NCBI GenBank assembly: GCA_944386635.1
Contig: CALXBV010000030.1
Span: forward strand, 1-39,158
Reading direction: 5' to 3'
Source: an uncultured Clostridia bacterium
Lineage (GTDB): Bacteria; Bacillota; Clostridia; TANB77; CAG-465
Length of the DNA: 39,158 nt
In this document: positions 15,280 through 23,658 of the stretch, piece after piece
Numbering within the stretch: the stretch's first letter is position 1
Layout: each line of letters starts with the position of its first letter
The notes under the pieces: model-generated
Database searches by the model: none
What the model was told of the DNA's origin: nothing
Seen by the model: only the letters and a program-made list of their open reading frames with translations
Made by a program: the position numbers and the translations under genes

Positions 15280-17487
15280 ATGAAGATAATTGGAAAGGTT
15301 GCAACTATAATTTTTAAAAATGAGACAAATAACTGGACAGTTTTATTATTAAAAAAAGATAATGACTATATTACATGTGTAGGAGAAACAGATGAAATAG
15401 AAGTAGAGGACGAGCTAGAACTTGAAGGAGAAATGACAGTACATAGAGTTTATGGTGAGCAATTTAAATTTGTATCATATAAAAAGGTATTACCTCAGAC
15501 TACTTCTGCACTTATATCTTATATAGCTGATAACATTGCAGGTATTGGTAAAAAAACGGCGAAGAATATAGTAGATGCATTTGGAGATGATACTGTAAAC
15601 GTTATTAGATTCTCTATGGATAAATTATATGGTATAAAAGGGTTAAATGCAGATAAGATTGAAAGGCTAAATGAATTTTTTAATTCCGAATGGGAAAAAT
15701 GGAATACAATTGAATTTTTGAGTCAGTTTCAAATATCTACTGTAATAGCTAATAGAATTTATCAGGCTGTAGGAAAAGATACTATAGATATTGTAAAAGC
15801 AAATCCATATAGTTTACTCGGATTTATAAAATCATTAGATTTTAAAGTGGTAGATGAAATTGGGAAAAAGATGGGAATTGCATTAAATAATGAGGAAAGA
15901 TTAGATAATGGCATTATTTATGCAATAAATAGAATTACCGAGTTTGGACATACATGTGTTGAAAAAGAAAATTTAGTAAGTTATTGTGAAGAACTTCTAC
16001 AAGTTGATGATGCGGATATATCTCAAGCAATTACAAGACTTGTATTGGCTGAAAAGCTTTTTATAGATAAAATAGATATGAAAGAGTATGTATTTAGACA
16101 AAGTATGTATCTTGCTGAAGAAAATATAGCAAAATGTATAATAGAGCATACAAGACTTAGTGTTGAAAAGATAGATACTAAGAAACTAATAGAAAAGGTT
16201 AATAAGGAAGCTAATATAAAACTATCTTTGGAGCAGCAGAAAGCTGTTGATGTATGTTTAAATAATATGATATCAGTTGTTACAGGTGGACCAGGTACAG
16301 GTAAAACTACAATAATAAAGTGTATAATAGATATATTAGAAGAAAAAAAGAAGAATTATGTGTTATGTGCTCCTACTGGAAGGGCAGCTAAACGTATTAC
16401 GCAGACTACTGGTAAAGAGGCAAAGACACTACATAGACTTCTTGAAATATCAAAAGTGGATGATAACGATATTGATATGTTTTATGAGTATAAAGTAAAG
16501 CAAGTAGAAGAAGAGGTTGTAATTATAGATGAAGCTTCTATGATAGATCTTATGATGATGAATAATTTAGTAAAAGGAATAAAGCCTAATACTCAGTTAA
16601 TCATAGTTGGAGATGTAAATCAGTTACCATCTGTTGGACCTGGAAATATACTTAAAGATATAATATCTTCGGATGTTGTACCTACAGTTGAGCTTAAGCA
16701 AATCTATAGGCAAAGTGCACAAAGTGATATAATAGTAAATGCCCATAGAGTCAATGATGGTTTATATCCACAATTTAAAAATAAAGACACAGATCTATTT
16801 TTTATACCTACTACAAGTATTGAACAAACTATAGATCAAATAGAATCATTAGTATCATATAGACTTGCTACTTTTGCAGATTTAGATATATTACGAGATT
16901 TACAGATACTTACGCCAATGAAAAAAACAGAACTTGGAACTGTGGAACTAAATGAGAAAATTCAAAAGATATTAAATCCTAAAAGTGACAAAAAAAATCA
17001 AATAGAATACGCATCTAAGATATTTAGAGAAAATGATAAGGTAATGCAAATTGTAAACAATTATGATAAAAAATATTCTATAGAAGGAAAGTTTTTTGAA
17101 GGAATATATAACGGAGATATTGGATATATAAAGTCTATAGATATCCAATCAGAAAAATTGTATGTTGAGTTTGATGATAACAGATTAGTGGAGTATGATT
17201 TTGATGAATTAGATCAGTTAGAACATTCATATGCAATAACAATTCATAAGTCACAAGGAAGTGAATTTGATTATGTTATTCTTCCTATATTTACCGGATA
17301 TAAGAAATTATTAACAAGAAATTTGTTATACACTGCTATGACAAGGGCTAAAAAAATGCTTGTAATAATTGGAAATAGAAATGTAGTAAATTATATGGTA
17401 GATAACTTAGATTCTAGAAATAGAAAAACAGGACTTAAAGAAAAGCTAATAAATTTATTATATGATAATAAAAAAAATAATAAGTGA
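15280..17487 (+). CDS. recD2: RecD2-type 5'-3' DNA helicase
   Basis: 735 aa from ATG 15280, which has GAAAGG upstream and gives the expected N-terminus (MKIIGKVATIIFKNETNNWTVL); the longer frame from 15220 has no ribosome site and would start inside the promoter. The N-terminal OB-like region is followed by helix-hairpin-helix motifs (IAGIGKKTAKNIVDAFG and the YGIKGLNADKIERL repeat), which mark RecD2 as opposed to RecBCD-associated RecD. Helicase motifs: TGGPGTGKTT (Walker A), VVIIDEASM (Walker B), GDVNQLPSVGPGN, YAITIHKSQGSEF and LLYTAMTRAKK (motif VI with arginine finger). RecD2 is a superfamily 1B helicase acting alone in DNA repair and replication-fork maintenance. No recB or recC is nearby. 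spoVT follows 54 bases later. Confidence 0.95.
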   Translation: MKIIGKVATIIFKNETNNWTVLLLKKDNDYITCVGETDEIEVEDELELEGEMTVHRVYGEQFKFVSYKKVLPQTTSALISYIADNIAGIGKKTAKNIVDAFGDDTVNVIRFSMDKLYGIKGLNADKIERLNEFFNSEWEKWNTIEFLSQFQISTVIANRIYQAVGKDTIDIVKANPYSLLGFIKSLDFKVVDEIGKKMGIALNNEERLDNGIIYAINRITEFGHTCVEKENLVSYCEELLQVDDADISQAITRLVLAEKLFIDKIDMKEYVFRQSMYLAEENIAKCIIEHTRLSVEKIDTKKLIEKVNKEANIKLSLEQQKAVDVCLNNMISVVTGGPGTGKTTIIKCIIDILEEKKKNYVLCAPTGRAAKRITQTTGKEAKTLHRLLEISKVDDNDIDMFYEYKVKQVEEEVVIIDEASMIDLMMMNNLVKGIKPNTQLIIVGDVNQLPSVGPGNILKDIISSDVVPTVELKQIYRQSAQSDIIVNAHRVNDGLYPQFKNKDTDLFFIPTTSIEQTIDQIESLVSYRLATFADLDILRDLQILTPMKKTELGTVELNEKIQKILNPKSDKKNQIEYASKIFRENDKVMQIVNNYDKKYSIEGKFFEGIYNGDIGYIKSIDIQSEKLYVEFDDNRLVEYDFDELDQLEHSYAITIHKSQGSEFDYVILPIFTGYKKLLTRNLLYTAMTRAKKMLVIIGNRNVVNYMVDNLDSRNRKTGLKEKLINLLYDNKKNNK

Positions 17488-17507
17488 GTATATTTTTTTA
17501 CATTTTT

Positions 17508-17532
17508 TCAAACAATAAGATTAGTTGTTTGA
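17508..17532 (+). promoter_or_regulatory. Inverted repeat touching the spoVT ribosome-binding site
   Basis: TCAAACAA (17508-17515) and TTGTTTGA (17525-17532) with a 9-base loop; the last GA is shared with the GAGGTGG ribosome site (17531-17537). There is no T-run after it, so it is not a normal terminator. It could hide the ribosome site or be a DNA operator. Confidence 0.45.
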
Positions 17533-17541
17533 GGTGGTAAT

Positions 17542-18081
17542 ATGTATTCTACTGGAATAATAAAAAAAATAGATAACTTAGGAAGAATAGTACTTCCTAA
17601 AGAAATTAGAAGGAAGCTAAAAATAAGAGAAAATGATGAGTTAGAAATATTTTTGGATAATGATGAAACTATTTTACTTAGAAAATATTCAACTATGAAA
17701 GATTTAAAAAAAGATTGCTTAATATATGCTACTATTTTAAATAAAGAAACTGATTTTAAAGTAATGTTTACAGATAAAGATAAAGTAACAGTTTGTAAAG
17801 GAAAAAATACGTCATTGTTTGTTGGAGAAGAAATATCCGAAAAATTAATTGATATAATCAATAAAAGAATGATATATAATGTAAACTTAGCCACAGATAT
17901 TAAAATATTAAAAACAGATGAAAATCTTTATCCTAAGGTTATAGTTCCTTTAATAGCAGATTCTAAGAGTATAGGATCTGTAATATTGTTTAGTGATGAT
18001 GTAAATAAGACGGTCAAAGATAAAGAGTATGAATTATTAAAATTTATATCTAGTCTTATAGCGGCTAAACTAGAAATATAA
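17542..18081 (+). CDS. spoVT: SpoVT-like AbrB-family transcription regulator
   Basis: 179 aa, ATG 17542 with GAGGTGG 4 bases upstream. Residues 1-50 are the AbrB swapped-hairpin DNA-binding domain, with TGIIKKIDNLGRIVLPKEIRR and the KIRENDELEIFLDNDE strand, almost as in Bacillus SpoVT. Residues about 55-179 form the GAF-like C-terminal domain that makes SpoVT tetrameric (VPLIADSKSIGSVILFSD is the typical core). In Bacillus, SpoVT is made in the forespore and adjusts sigma-G-dependent genes, affecting spore coat and germination. The inverted repeat over its ribosome site is a possible control element. It is followed by a hairpin terminator. Chance of being a different AbrB/GAF regulator is low. 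Confidence 0.92.
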   Translation: MYSTGIIKKIDNLGRIVLPKEIRRKLKIRENDELEIFLDNDETILLRKYSTMKDLKKDCLIYATILNKETDFKVMFTDKDKVTVCKGKNTSLFVGEEISEKLIDIINKRMIYNVNLATDIKILKTDENLYPKVIVPLIADSKSIGSVILFSDDVNKTVKDKEYELLKFISSLIAAKLEI

Positions 18082-18108
18082 ATTTAATATAAATGTCATA
18101 TATATATT

Positions 18109-18150
18109 AAAAAGAGGAAATATTTTATTAAAAATATTTCTTTTTATTTT
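18109..18150 (+). terminator. Rho-independent terminator after spoVT
   Basis: Stem core 18117-18126 with 18131-18140, extended outward by A-T and G-T pairs, loop ATTA, followed by T-rich sequence. It overlaps the region where the next gene's promoter must lie (an extended -10, TGATAAAAT, at 18157-18165). Confidence 0.7.
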
Positions 18151-18209
18151 TGCATATGATAAAATCAAGATATAGAGATTATATTTATGAAAGAGTGTTG
18201 GTAGTTAGT

Positions 18210-19430
18210 ATGGAAGAGAAAATTCAAGTAATTAAGAAAAATTTAACAGGAGATTACGATAAAGATATAGAGTTCTTAAATTCTTTATATAATCAAGAAA
18301 GTCAAGCTATTGAAGATGCTAAAGCAACAATCAATGCAATAAATATAGTAATAGAAGAGGTAAATAATCAAGAAAAAAATAAAATTAAGGAAAATGAAAG
18401 AATAAAGGAAGATAAAGTAGAAAGTAATGATTTAAAACAAGAACCAAAAGAGCAACAAGAAATAGATAATATGATAGATGAACTATTTGAGCATATGGAA
18501 CAAGAAAGTGATGATGAAGCATTAAAAAGTATAGAAAACATTATTCCTAAGATAGAAGCTCTTACAAAAAGTGATGAAAATATATTATATTGTAGTTTTA
18601 AATCTGAGTTGGAGAAAATGTTATTTACAAAGATATTTGCAGGAGAAAAGGAAGTAAGAAAAACTCCATACTCAAATGATACTATATATATAATTTATGC
18701 GGATTTACTACTTAAGAAAAAGAGAAAAGCGGCTGCTATGGAAGCGCTAGATAGAGCTATATATTGGAATTTTTTGAGTCGTGAAGCTAGAGAAAGAAAA
18801 TTAGATATATATTTTTCTAAGAAGGAAATAGTGAAATATTTAGAAAACGTTAAGCTATTGCAAATGATTTCATATACACCACAAGATATAGCTGATTGTT
18901 ATAATAAATATGGGTATATGTTTAATGAGCTTAAAGATATAAAATCTGCTTATGCTATGTATAGATTGAGCTATAGTTATTATATTAACGATAGTGTAGC
19001 AAATTTAATAGACGCTTTTGAAAAATTAGATCCTACTTTAAAGGATATGAGTGCTGATGACATATTAAATCTTGCTCAAGATAATGATGTTCTAATTGGA
19101 GTAAATAATAAGATAGTTAAAGCAGAAAGAGAGATAGCATCTGACTTGATTAGCGATGGATTGATAGATCAAGCAAAAATTTTGCTTGAAAATGATTATG
19201 CAATGACAAATGATGAAGAGATTGCTAATATATACAATAAATTAGTTGAATTACAAAAAGGTGAAAATAATGCTAATAGTGAAGTAGAAAAAGATGGAGA
19301 TAAGAGTATACAAAAGAAAAAAGGTACTGAAAAAGCTTCAACTAAAAAATCTGCTGTGAAAAATAATACTACTAAAAAGAAAGTAACAAAGAAAGCAGCT
19401 GTTAACAAAGAAAAAGTAAATATAAACTAA
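18210..19430 (+). CDS. Helical-repeat (TPR-like) protein with lysine-rich C-terminal tail
   Basis: 406 aa if it starts at ATG 18210; the frame is open upstream to a TTG at 18150, but that codon lies inside a probable promoter. The ribosome site is weak (GTTGGTAG), so the start is uncertain. Residues 1-85 are charged and coiled-coil-like (ATINAINIVIEEVNNQEKN...). Residues about 90-345 are all-helical with TPR-like packing (DTIYIIYADLLLKKKRKAAAMEALDRA; CYNKYGYMFNELKDIKSAYAMYRLS). The last 45 residues are a basic tail built from Lys, Thr and Ala (KKGTEKASTKKS..., TTKKKVTKKAAVNKEK), like the tails of histone H1-like or other nucleic-acid-binding proteins. No signal peptide. No family recognised; a scaffold that can touch DNA or RNA is the simplest reading, which is inference. 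Confidence 0.7.
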   Translation: MEEKIQVIKKNLTGDYDKDIEFLNSLYNQESQAIEDAKATINAINIVIEEVNNQEKNKIKENERIKEDKVESNDLKQEPKEQQEIDNMIDELFEHMEQESDDEALKSIENIIPKIEALTKSDENILYCSFKSELEKMLFTKIFAGEKEVRKTPYSNDTIYIIYADLLLKKKRKAAAMEALDRAIYWNFLSREARERKLDIYFSKKEIVKYLENVKLLQMISYTPQDIADCYNKYGYMFNELKDIKSAYAMYRLSYSYYINDSVANLIDAFEKLDPTLKDMSADDILNLAQDNDVLIGVNNKIVKAEREIASDLISDGLIDQAKILLENDYAMTNDEEIANIYNKLVELQKGENNANSEVEKDGDKSIQKKKGTEKASTKKSAVKNNTTKKKVTKKAAVNKEKVNIN

Positions 19431-19435
19431 TAATT

Positions 19436-19483
19436 AGATGATACCTTTATGTATATATTATACGTTTAGGATCATCTTTTTTT
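19436..19483 (+). terminator. Rho-independent terminator
   Basis: Outer stem 19436-19442 (AGATGAT) with 19471-19477 (ATCATCT), extended inward by CCT/AGG past one bulged base, then a run of seven T. Confidence 0.75.
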
Positions 19484-19528
19484 GGCAATGTAATTATAAC
19501 TGCTTTTTTAGTTATTATAGGAGGATTT

Positions 19529-20920
19529 ATGATATTTTCAAGTTTAACGTTTTTATTTTATTTTTTACCAATTGTTTTAATAATATATTATATCGTTCCT
19601 AATAAGATGAAAAATCTTATATTATTTATATCATCTTTATTTTTTTATTTTATTGGAGAGCCTAAATATGGAATTTTAATGATAATATCAATATTATCTA
19701 CTTATATACATGGATTATTAATGGATAAATATAAAAAACATAAAAAGAAGTTTTTGGTTTCTTCAATAATAATTAGTTTATCATTTTTAATATTTTTTAA
19801 ATATACAGATTTTATAATTGAAAATATAAATACAATTTTTAATGGTAAATTTGACTTATTAAATTTGGCTTTACCAATAGGCATTTCTTTTTATACTTTT
19901 AAGATGATAAGTTATATAGTAGATGTTTATGCAGGAAAGGTAGAAGTGCAAAGAAGCTTTTTGAAGCTCGCAACATATGTATCAATGTTTCCTCAATTAA
20001 TGGCTGGACCAATAGTTAGGTATTCTACGATTGAAAAAGAGTTAGATGAGAGAAAATATACTTTTTCTATTTTTTTATTTGGCGTAAGAAGATTTATAAT
20101 TGGCTTAGCTAAAAAAATACTTGTTGCCGATGTTTTAGGAGACTTAGTAAATAACTTTAGTACTGTTTCTGAAAAAACTGTATTATTTTATTGGATATAT
20201 GCTATAGCTATAACATTACAAATTTATTTTGATTTTTCCGGATATTCAGATATGGCAATAGGACTTGGAAAAATGTTTGGATTCAATTTTCCTGAAAACT
20301 TCAATTATCCATATATTTCTAAAAGTGTTACCGAATTTTGGAGAAGATGGCATATAACACTTGGGACTTGGTTTAGAGATTATGTATATATTCCTTTAGG
20401 TGGAAATAGAGTTAGTAAAATAAAATGGCTAAGAAATATTTTAATTGTTTGGCTTTTAACAGGACTTTGGCATGGTGCAGCATGGAACTTTATTTTATGG
20501 GGACTATTATATGGTTTATTACTTGTAATAGAAAAGATAGGATTATTAAAGATTTTAGATAAAATACCGTCATTTATATCAAGAATATATGTTATGTTTG
20601 TTGTAATCATAGGTTTTGTAATATTTAGTGTAAGTGGAGTGTCACAAATTAAAGAGTGTATAGGTGGGTTATTTGGAATTGGAGTAGAAAAAATTGTAAA
20701 TAAAGAGAGTATTTATTATTTGTTAAATTATGCGTCTATATTTATTATAGGTATTTTGGCATCTACACCAATTATGAAAAACATTATTTTAAAATTAAAG
20801 CAAAAATATCCAAGAGCTATAAATATATTAGAGCCTATGACTTTATCTCTACTGTTGATAGTATGTGTTAGTTATCTGGTAGATGGATCATTTAATCCAT
20901 TTTTATACTTTAGATTTTAG
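19529..20920 (+). CDS. MBOAT-family membrane-bound O-acyltransferase (AlgI/DltB/PatA type)
   Basis: 463 aa, ATG 19529 after ATAGGAGGA. About 10-12 hydrophobic segments. The MBOAT signature is complete: FFLPIVLIIYY at the start, QIYFDFSGYSDMAIG, FWRRWHITLGTWFRDYVYIPLGGN, and LTGLWHGAAWNF with the conserved catalytic histidine H315. Such proteins carry an acyl (usually acetyl) group across the membrane onto extracellular glycans, together with an SGNH-like partner that finishes the transfer. The partner is encoded 13 bases downstream (20934-22046). The exact acceptor is unknown; alginate-like exopolysaccharide, peptidoglycan or a secondary wall polymer are possible. Confidence 0.93.
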   Translation: MIFSSLTFLFYFLPIVLIIYYIVPNKMKNLILFISSLFFYFIGEPKYGILMIISILSTYIHGLLMDKYKKHKKKFLVSSIIISLSFLIFFKYTDFIIENINTIFNGKFDLLNLALPIGISFYTFKMISYIVDVYAGKVEVQRSFLKLATYVSMFPQLMAGPIVRYSTIEKELDERKYTFSIFLFGVRRFIIGLAKKILVADVLGDLVNNFSTVSEKTVLFYWIYAIAITLQIYFDFSGYSDMAIGLGKMFGFNFPENFNYPYISKSVTEFWRRWHITLGTWFRDYVYIPLGGNRVSKIKWLRNILIVWLLTGLWHGAAWNFILWGLLYGLLLVIEKIGLLKILDKIPSFISRIYVMFVVIIGFVIFSVSGVSQIKECIGGLFGIGVEKIVNKESIYYLLNYASIFIIGILASTPIMKNIILKLKQKYPRAINILEPMTLSLLLIVCVSYLVDGSFNPFLYFRF

Positions 20921-20933
20921 GAGGTAGACAGTT

Positions 20934-22046
20934 ATGAATGATAAAGTAAAAGATGTTGTTGTATCTATATTGTTTTTAATAACTATAGTTGGAGTTTTAG
21001 TAATAAATCTGATTTTAAAAGATAAAGATATATCTTATTCAGAGAGAAGAAAATTAGCTCAGTTTCCTGACATTAATATTGAAAATGTATTTAATGGTAA
21101 TTTAACAGATGAAATAGAGGAATATGCTATGGATCAATTTCCTTTAAGAGACGAGTTTAGAAGTATAAAAACATTTGTTAAATTAGATATATTAAGACAA
21201 AAAGATAATAATGGACTTTTTATTGCTGATAATAGTATATATAAGATTGAATATCCATTAGATGAAAAATCAGTTTTAAATGTAGCAGATAAGATAAATA
21301 ATATTTATAATAAATATTTAAATAATGAATTTAATGTTTTCTATTCAATTATACCAGACAAAAATTATTTCTTAGATGACAATTCTATATATCTAAAATT
21401 AGATTATAAAGCATTAGATAATATTATGAGGGAATCAATCAATTCAAACATTAAATATATAAATATATTTAACGAATTATCAAGTGAAGATTATTATAAG
21501 ACTGATACTCATTGGAAACAGCAAAATTTAACTAAAGTGGTAAATAAAATTGCAAATAAAATGGAATTTTTAGATAGAATGAATGAAGAATTTGAAGAGA
21601 AAAAATATACTAATGAATTTTATGGTACGTATTATGGGCAATTGGGTAAAAAAATTGAACCAGATCAAATATATTATTTGACAAATAGTTACATAGAGCA
21701 AGCAACTACATATAATTATGAGACGAATAAAGAGGCTAGTATATATAATATAGAAAAAGCCAATTTATCTATGGATAAATACGATTTGTTTTTATCTGGT
21801 GCAACACCAATTATTGAAATTAGAAATAGTAATGCTAAAACGGATAAAGAATTGATAATATTTAGAGATTCTTTTGGTAGCAGTTTAGCTCCATTATTTA
21901 CAGAAGCTTATAGTAAAATAATACTTATTGATATTAGATATATAAGTACTGATTTAATTTCAAAGTATATAAATTTTAATATTAATCAGGATATATTGTT
22001 TTTATATAGTACATTAGTAATAAATGATAGCGGATCATTAAAATAG
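20934..22046 (+). CDS. DHHW / AlgX-AlgJ-like SGNH acyltransferase partner
   Basis: 370 aa, ATG 20934 after GGAGGTAGA, directly downstream of the MBOAT gene. A single N-terminal membrane segment (about 8-28) leaves the rest outside. Early motif YSERRKLAQFPDI and the FPLRDEFRSIK segment are typical of the DHHW family. The catalytic signature is TDTHW (D191, H193) and FRDSFGSS (S313), in the same order as the Asp-His and Ser of AlgX/AlgJ acetyltransferases, so the active site appears intact. It probably takes the acyl group delivered by the MBOAT protein and attaches it to an extracellular polysaccharide. A terminator overlaps the stop codon and ends the operon. Confidence 0.88.
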   Translation: MNDKVKDVVVSILFLITIVGVLVINLILKDKDISYSERRKLAQFPDINIENVFNGNLTDEIEEYAMDQFPLRDEFRSIKTFVKLDILRQKDNNGLFIADNSIYKIEYPLDEKSVLNVADKINNIYNKYLNNEFNVFYSIIPDKNYFLDDNSIYLKLDYKALDNIMRESINSNIKYINIFNELSSEDYYKTDTHWKQQNLTKVVNKIANKMEFLDRMNEEFEEKKYTNEFYGTYYGQLGKKIEPDQIYYLTNSYIEQATTYNYETNKEASIYNIEKANLSMDKYDLFLSGATPIIEIRNSNAKTDKELIIFRDSFGSSLAPLFTEAYSKIILIDIRYISTDLISKYINFNINQDILFLYSTLVINDSGSLK

Positions 22047-22069
22047 AGAGGGAAATCCTCTCTATTTTT
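22041..22069. terminator. Bidirectional terminator between DHHW and SGNH genes
   Basis: 11-bp perfect stem (22041-22051 with 22057-22067), 5-base loop, T-run on plus and A-to-T run on minus. It overlaps or touches the ends of both convergent genes. Confidence 0.92.
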
Positions 22070-22868
22070 ATATTCCTGAAGTATTAATCATATTATATGC
22101 CCATTGTTTATAGTAAAATGGTCTTGGATGAACACCATCGCTTTCATATACTCTTCCATCAGGACTGTTATTTAGTATAAATGAGTTATCAATAAAAGTT
22201 ATACCTCTTGAATCACAAAGTTCTTTTAACCTAGTGTTAAATTCATTTTGATAAGTATATGCACTGTTTTTTGACATTGCTTGTTCACTTACTGGTAAAA
22301 TTGAGTTTACACATATTCTAGTGTTTGGTAAAACAGAAGAAATATAATTTAAAGTATTAGCATATGCATTTATATATCCATCTACATTTCCATTCCAACT
22401 TAGTAAGTCGTTTGCTCCATATGATAAAAAAAGTACATCTGGATTATATTCTATAGCAGGACCTATGCTTGCTGGCATATATTGAATTGTTTGTCCTCTT
22501 GTCCATATTACATTAGATGGATCTAAAATCCCATATGCAGATAATCCTTCAGCAGTCGAGTCTCCAATTACCATTGCTCTAGCATTTATAAATTCATTAG
22601 CACAGTCTCCATAAAATGTATTTGTAGTAGAATTAGATTGATCAATTGGCTCTTCATATAGTTGTGCTTGGATTAAATCTTGATTTGTAAAATTAAAATC
22701 TTTTAAAATATCGTATGATGTAATATCAATAGTTATATTTAATATATCTGATTTTTTATAATTAAGTATAAAAATTAATAAAAAAGCTAAAAATATTATA
22801 CACAAAATACTTAAAATAAAATGTACGATTTTATTCTTTTTATAATAACTTTTTGTGCCATTCCTCAT
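22068..22868 (-). CDS. Membrane-anchored SGNH/GDSL hydrolase
   Basis: 266 aa, ATG 22868 with AGAGG upstream. A basic N-terminus and a membrane segment (about 15-35) anchor it; residues about 36-90 form a linker. All four SGNH blocks are visible: GDSTAEG (S104), WTRGQT (glycine block), YGANDLLSW (N153) and SDGVHPRPFYYKQWA (D244, H247). The likely reaction is removal or transfer of an acyl group on an extracellular glycan. It lies opposite the MBOAT-DHHW pair and shares their terminator, so it may be the matching esterase or a second transferase; the link is by position only. A good promoter (TTGAAA-17-TATAAT) lies upstream on the minus strand. Confidence 0.9.
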   Translation of the reverse strand: MRNGTKSYYKKNKIVHFILSILCIIFLAFLLIFILNYKKSDILNITIDITSYDILKDFNFTNQDLIQAQLYEEPIDQSNSTTNTFYGDCANEFINARAMVIGDSTAEGLSAYGILDPSNVIWTRGQTIQYMPASIGPAIEYNPDVLFLSYGANDLLSWNGNVDGYINAYANTLNYISSVLPNTRICVNSILPVSEQAMSKNSAYTYQNEFNTRLKELCDSRGITFIDNSFILNNSPDGRVYESDGVHPRPFYYKQWAYNMINTSGI

Positions 22869-22892
22869 AAAAAAACCTCTTTTATAATTAAA

Positions 22893-22921
22893 ATTATATG
22901 ATACTATATAAATATTTTCAA
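22893..22921 (-). promoter_or_regulatory. Putative sigma-A promoter of the SGNH hydrolase
   Basis: Minus strand: TTGAAA (complement of 22916-22921), 17 bases, TATAAT (complement of 22893-22898). Confidence 0.6.
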
Positions 22922-22947
22922 CATTTATAGAAAAATTATGACAAATA

Positions 22948-22976
22948 TTTACTAAAACTATTTAGTGTGATAAAAT
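22948..22976 (+). promoter_or_regulatory. Putative promoter of the small anchored protein
   Basis: TTTACT (22948-22953), 17 bases, TAAAAT (22971-22976) with a TG one base before the -10 (extended type). Confidence 0.5.
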
Positions 22977-22996
22977 ATAGCTTGCGGAGGTGTGAT

Positions 22997-23482
22997 ATGA
23001 AAAATAAATTGTTTATAATTATTGCAGTTCTTATTGTTTTAGTTATTGCAGTTGTTGTGGGAGTTAGTTTAACAAATAAAAATAGCGTCGAAGAAAATGT
23101 AGAAGGTTCATTAGAGGACATAATGGTCAAGTTATATGAAGGTATTCCTGATGATCAAAAACCATATTTAGGAAATACTGTTGTTACTTCAGAAAATGCA
23201 GAATATTATCTAGGTACTTCAGACATTGAATATAAAGAAGCATTAGCATCTGAGCCTTTAATGAGTTCTATAGCTCATTCTGTTGTTCTTTTAAGACTTA
23301 ATTCTCAAAATGATGCAAATGCAGTAAAAGAAAAAATTAAAGGAAATATTAATCCAGCAAAATGGGTTTGTGTTGAAGTAGATAGACAAAATGTAAAAGT
23401 CGCAAGTAAAGGCGATTTAGTTGTTTTAATTATGGATAATGAATTAGCAGATAAGATATTAGAAAACTTTAACAATCTATAG
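22997..23482 (+). CDS. Small membrane-anchored extracytoplasmic protein (DUF4358-like?)
   Basis: 161 aa from ATG 22997, which follows GCGGAGGTG; the frame runs further upstream without a ribosome site and through the -10. A single hydrophobic N-terminal segment (about 4-24, no lipobox cysteine) is followed by about 135 residues of alpha/beta sequence: DDQKPYLGNTVVTSENAEYYLG, then ALASEPLMSSIAHSVVLLRL, VKEKIKGNINPAKWVCVEVD, and VKVASKGDLVVLIMDNE near the end. This pattern recalls the small clostridial DUF4358 proteins, whose function is not known; the match is from memory and uncertain. Transcribed alone: promoter upstream, strong terminator downstream. Confidence 0.75.
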   Translation: MKNKLFIIIAVLIVLVIAVVVGVSLTNKNSVEENVEGSLEDIMVKLYEGIPDDQKPYLGNTVVTSENAEYYLGTSDIEYKEALASEPLMSSIAHSVVLLRLNSQNDANAVKEKIKGNINPAKWVCVEVDRQNVKVASKGDLVVLIMDNELADKILENFNNL

Positions 23483-23528
23483 TTTTTTATTTGTAAAAAA
23501 TATTATTTAAAATAAAATGTTAATTTTT

Positions 23529-23562
23529 AAAGAGTTAGAATAAATTATTCTAACTCTTTTTT
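23529..23562 (+). terminator. Rho-independent terminator
   Basis: 13-bp perfect stem (23529-23541 with 23547-23559), 5-base loop, T-run to 23562. Confidence 0.92.
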
Positions 23563-23658
23563 AATACATTATTATCACGAAAATGGCATGCTTTTTTTAC
23601 TTTTTTAGCATAACTAATTCACAATTACTTTTTATAATTATTCAAAGAAAGGAGAAAC

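Noticed and set aside
3298-23598. Shared 12-mer CATGCTTTTTTT in the leaders at 3298-3309 and 23587-23598
   Set aside because: Most of the match is a T-run, the surrounding sequences differ, and the downstream genes are unrelated; likely chance.
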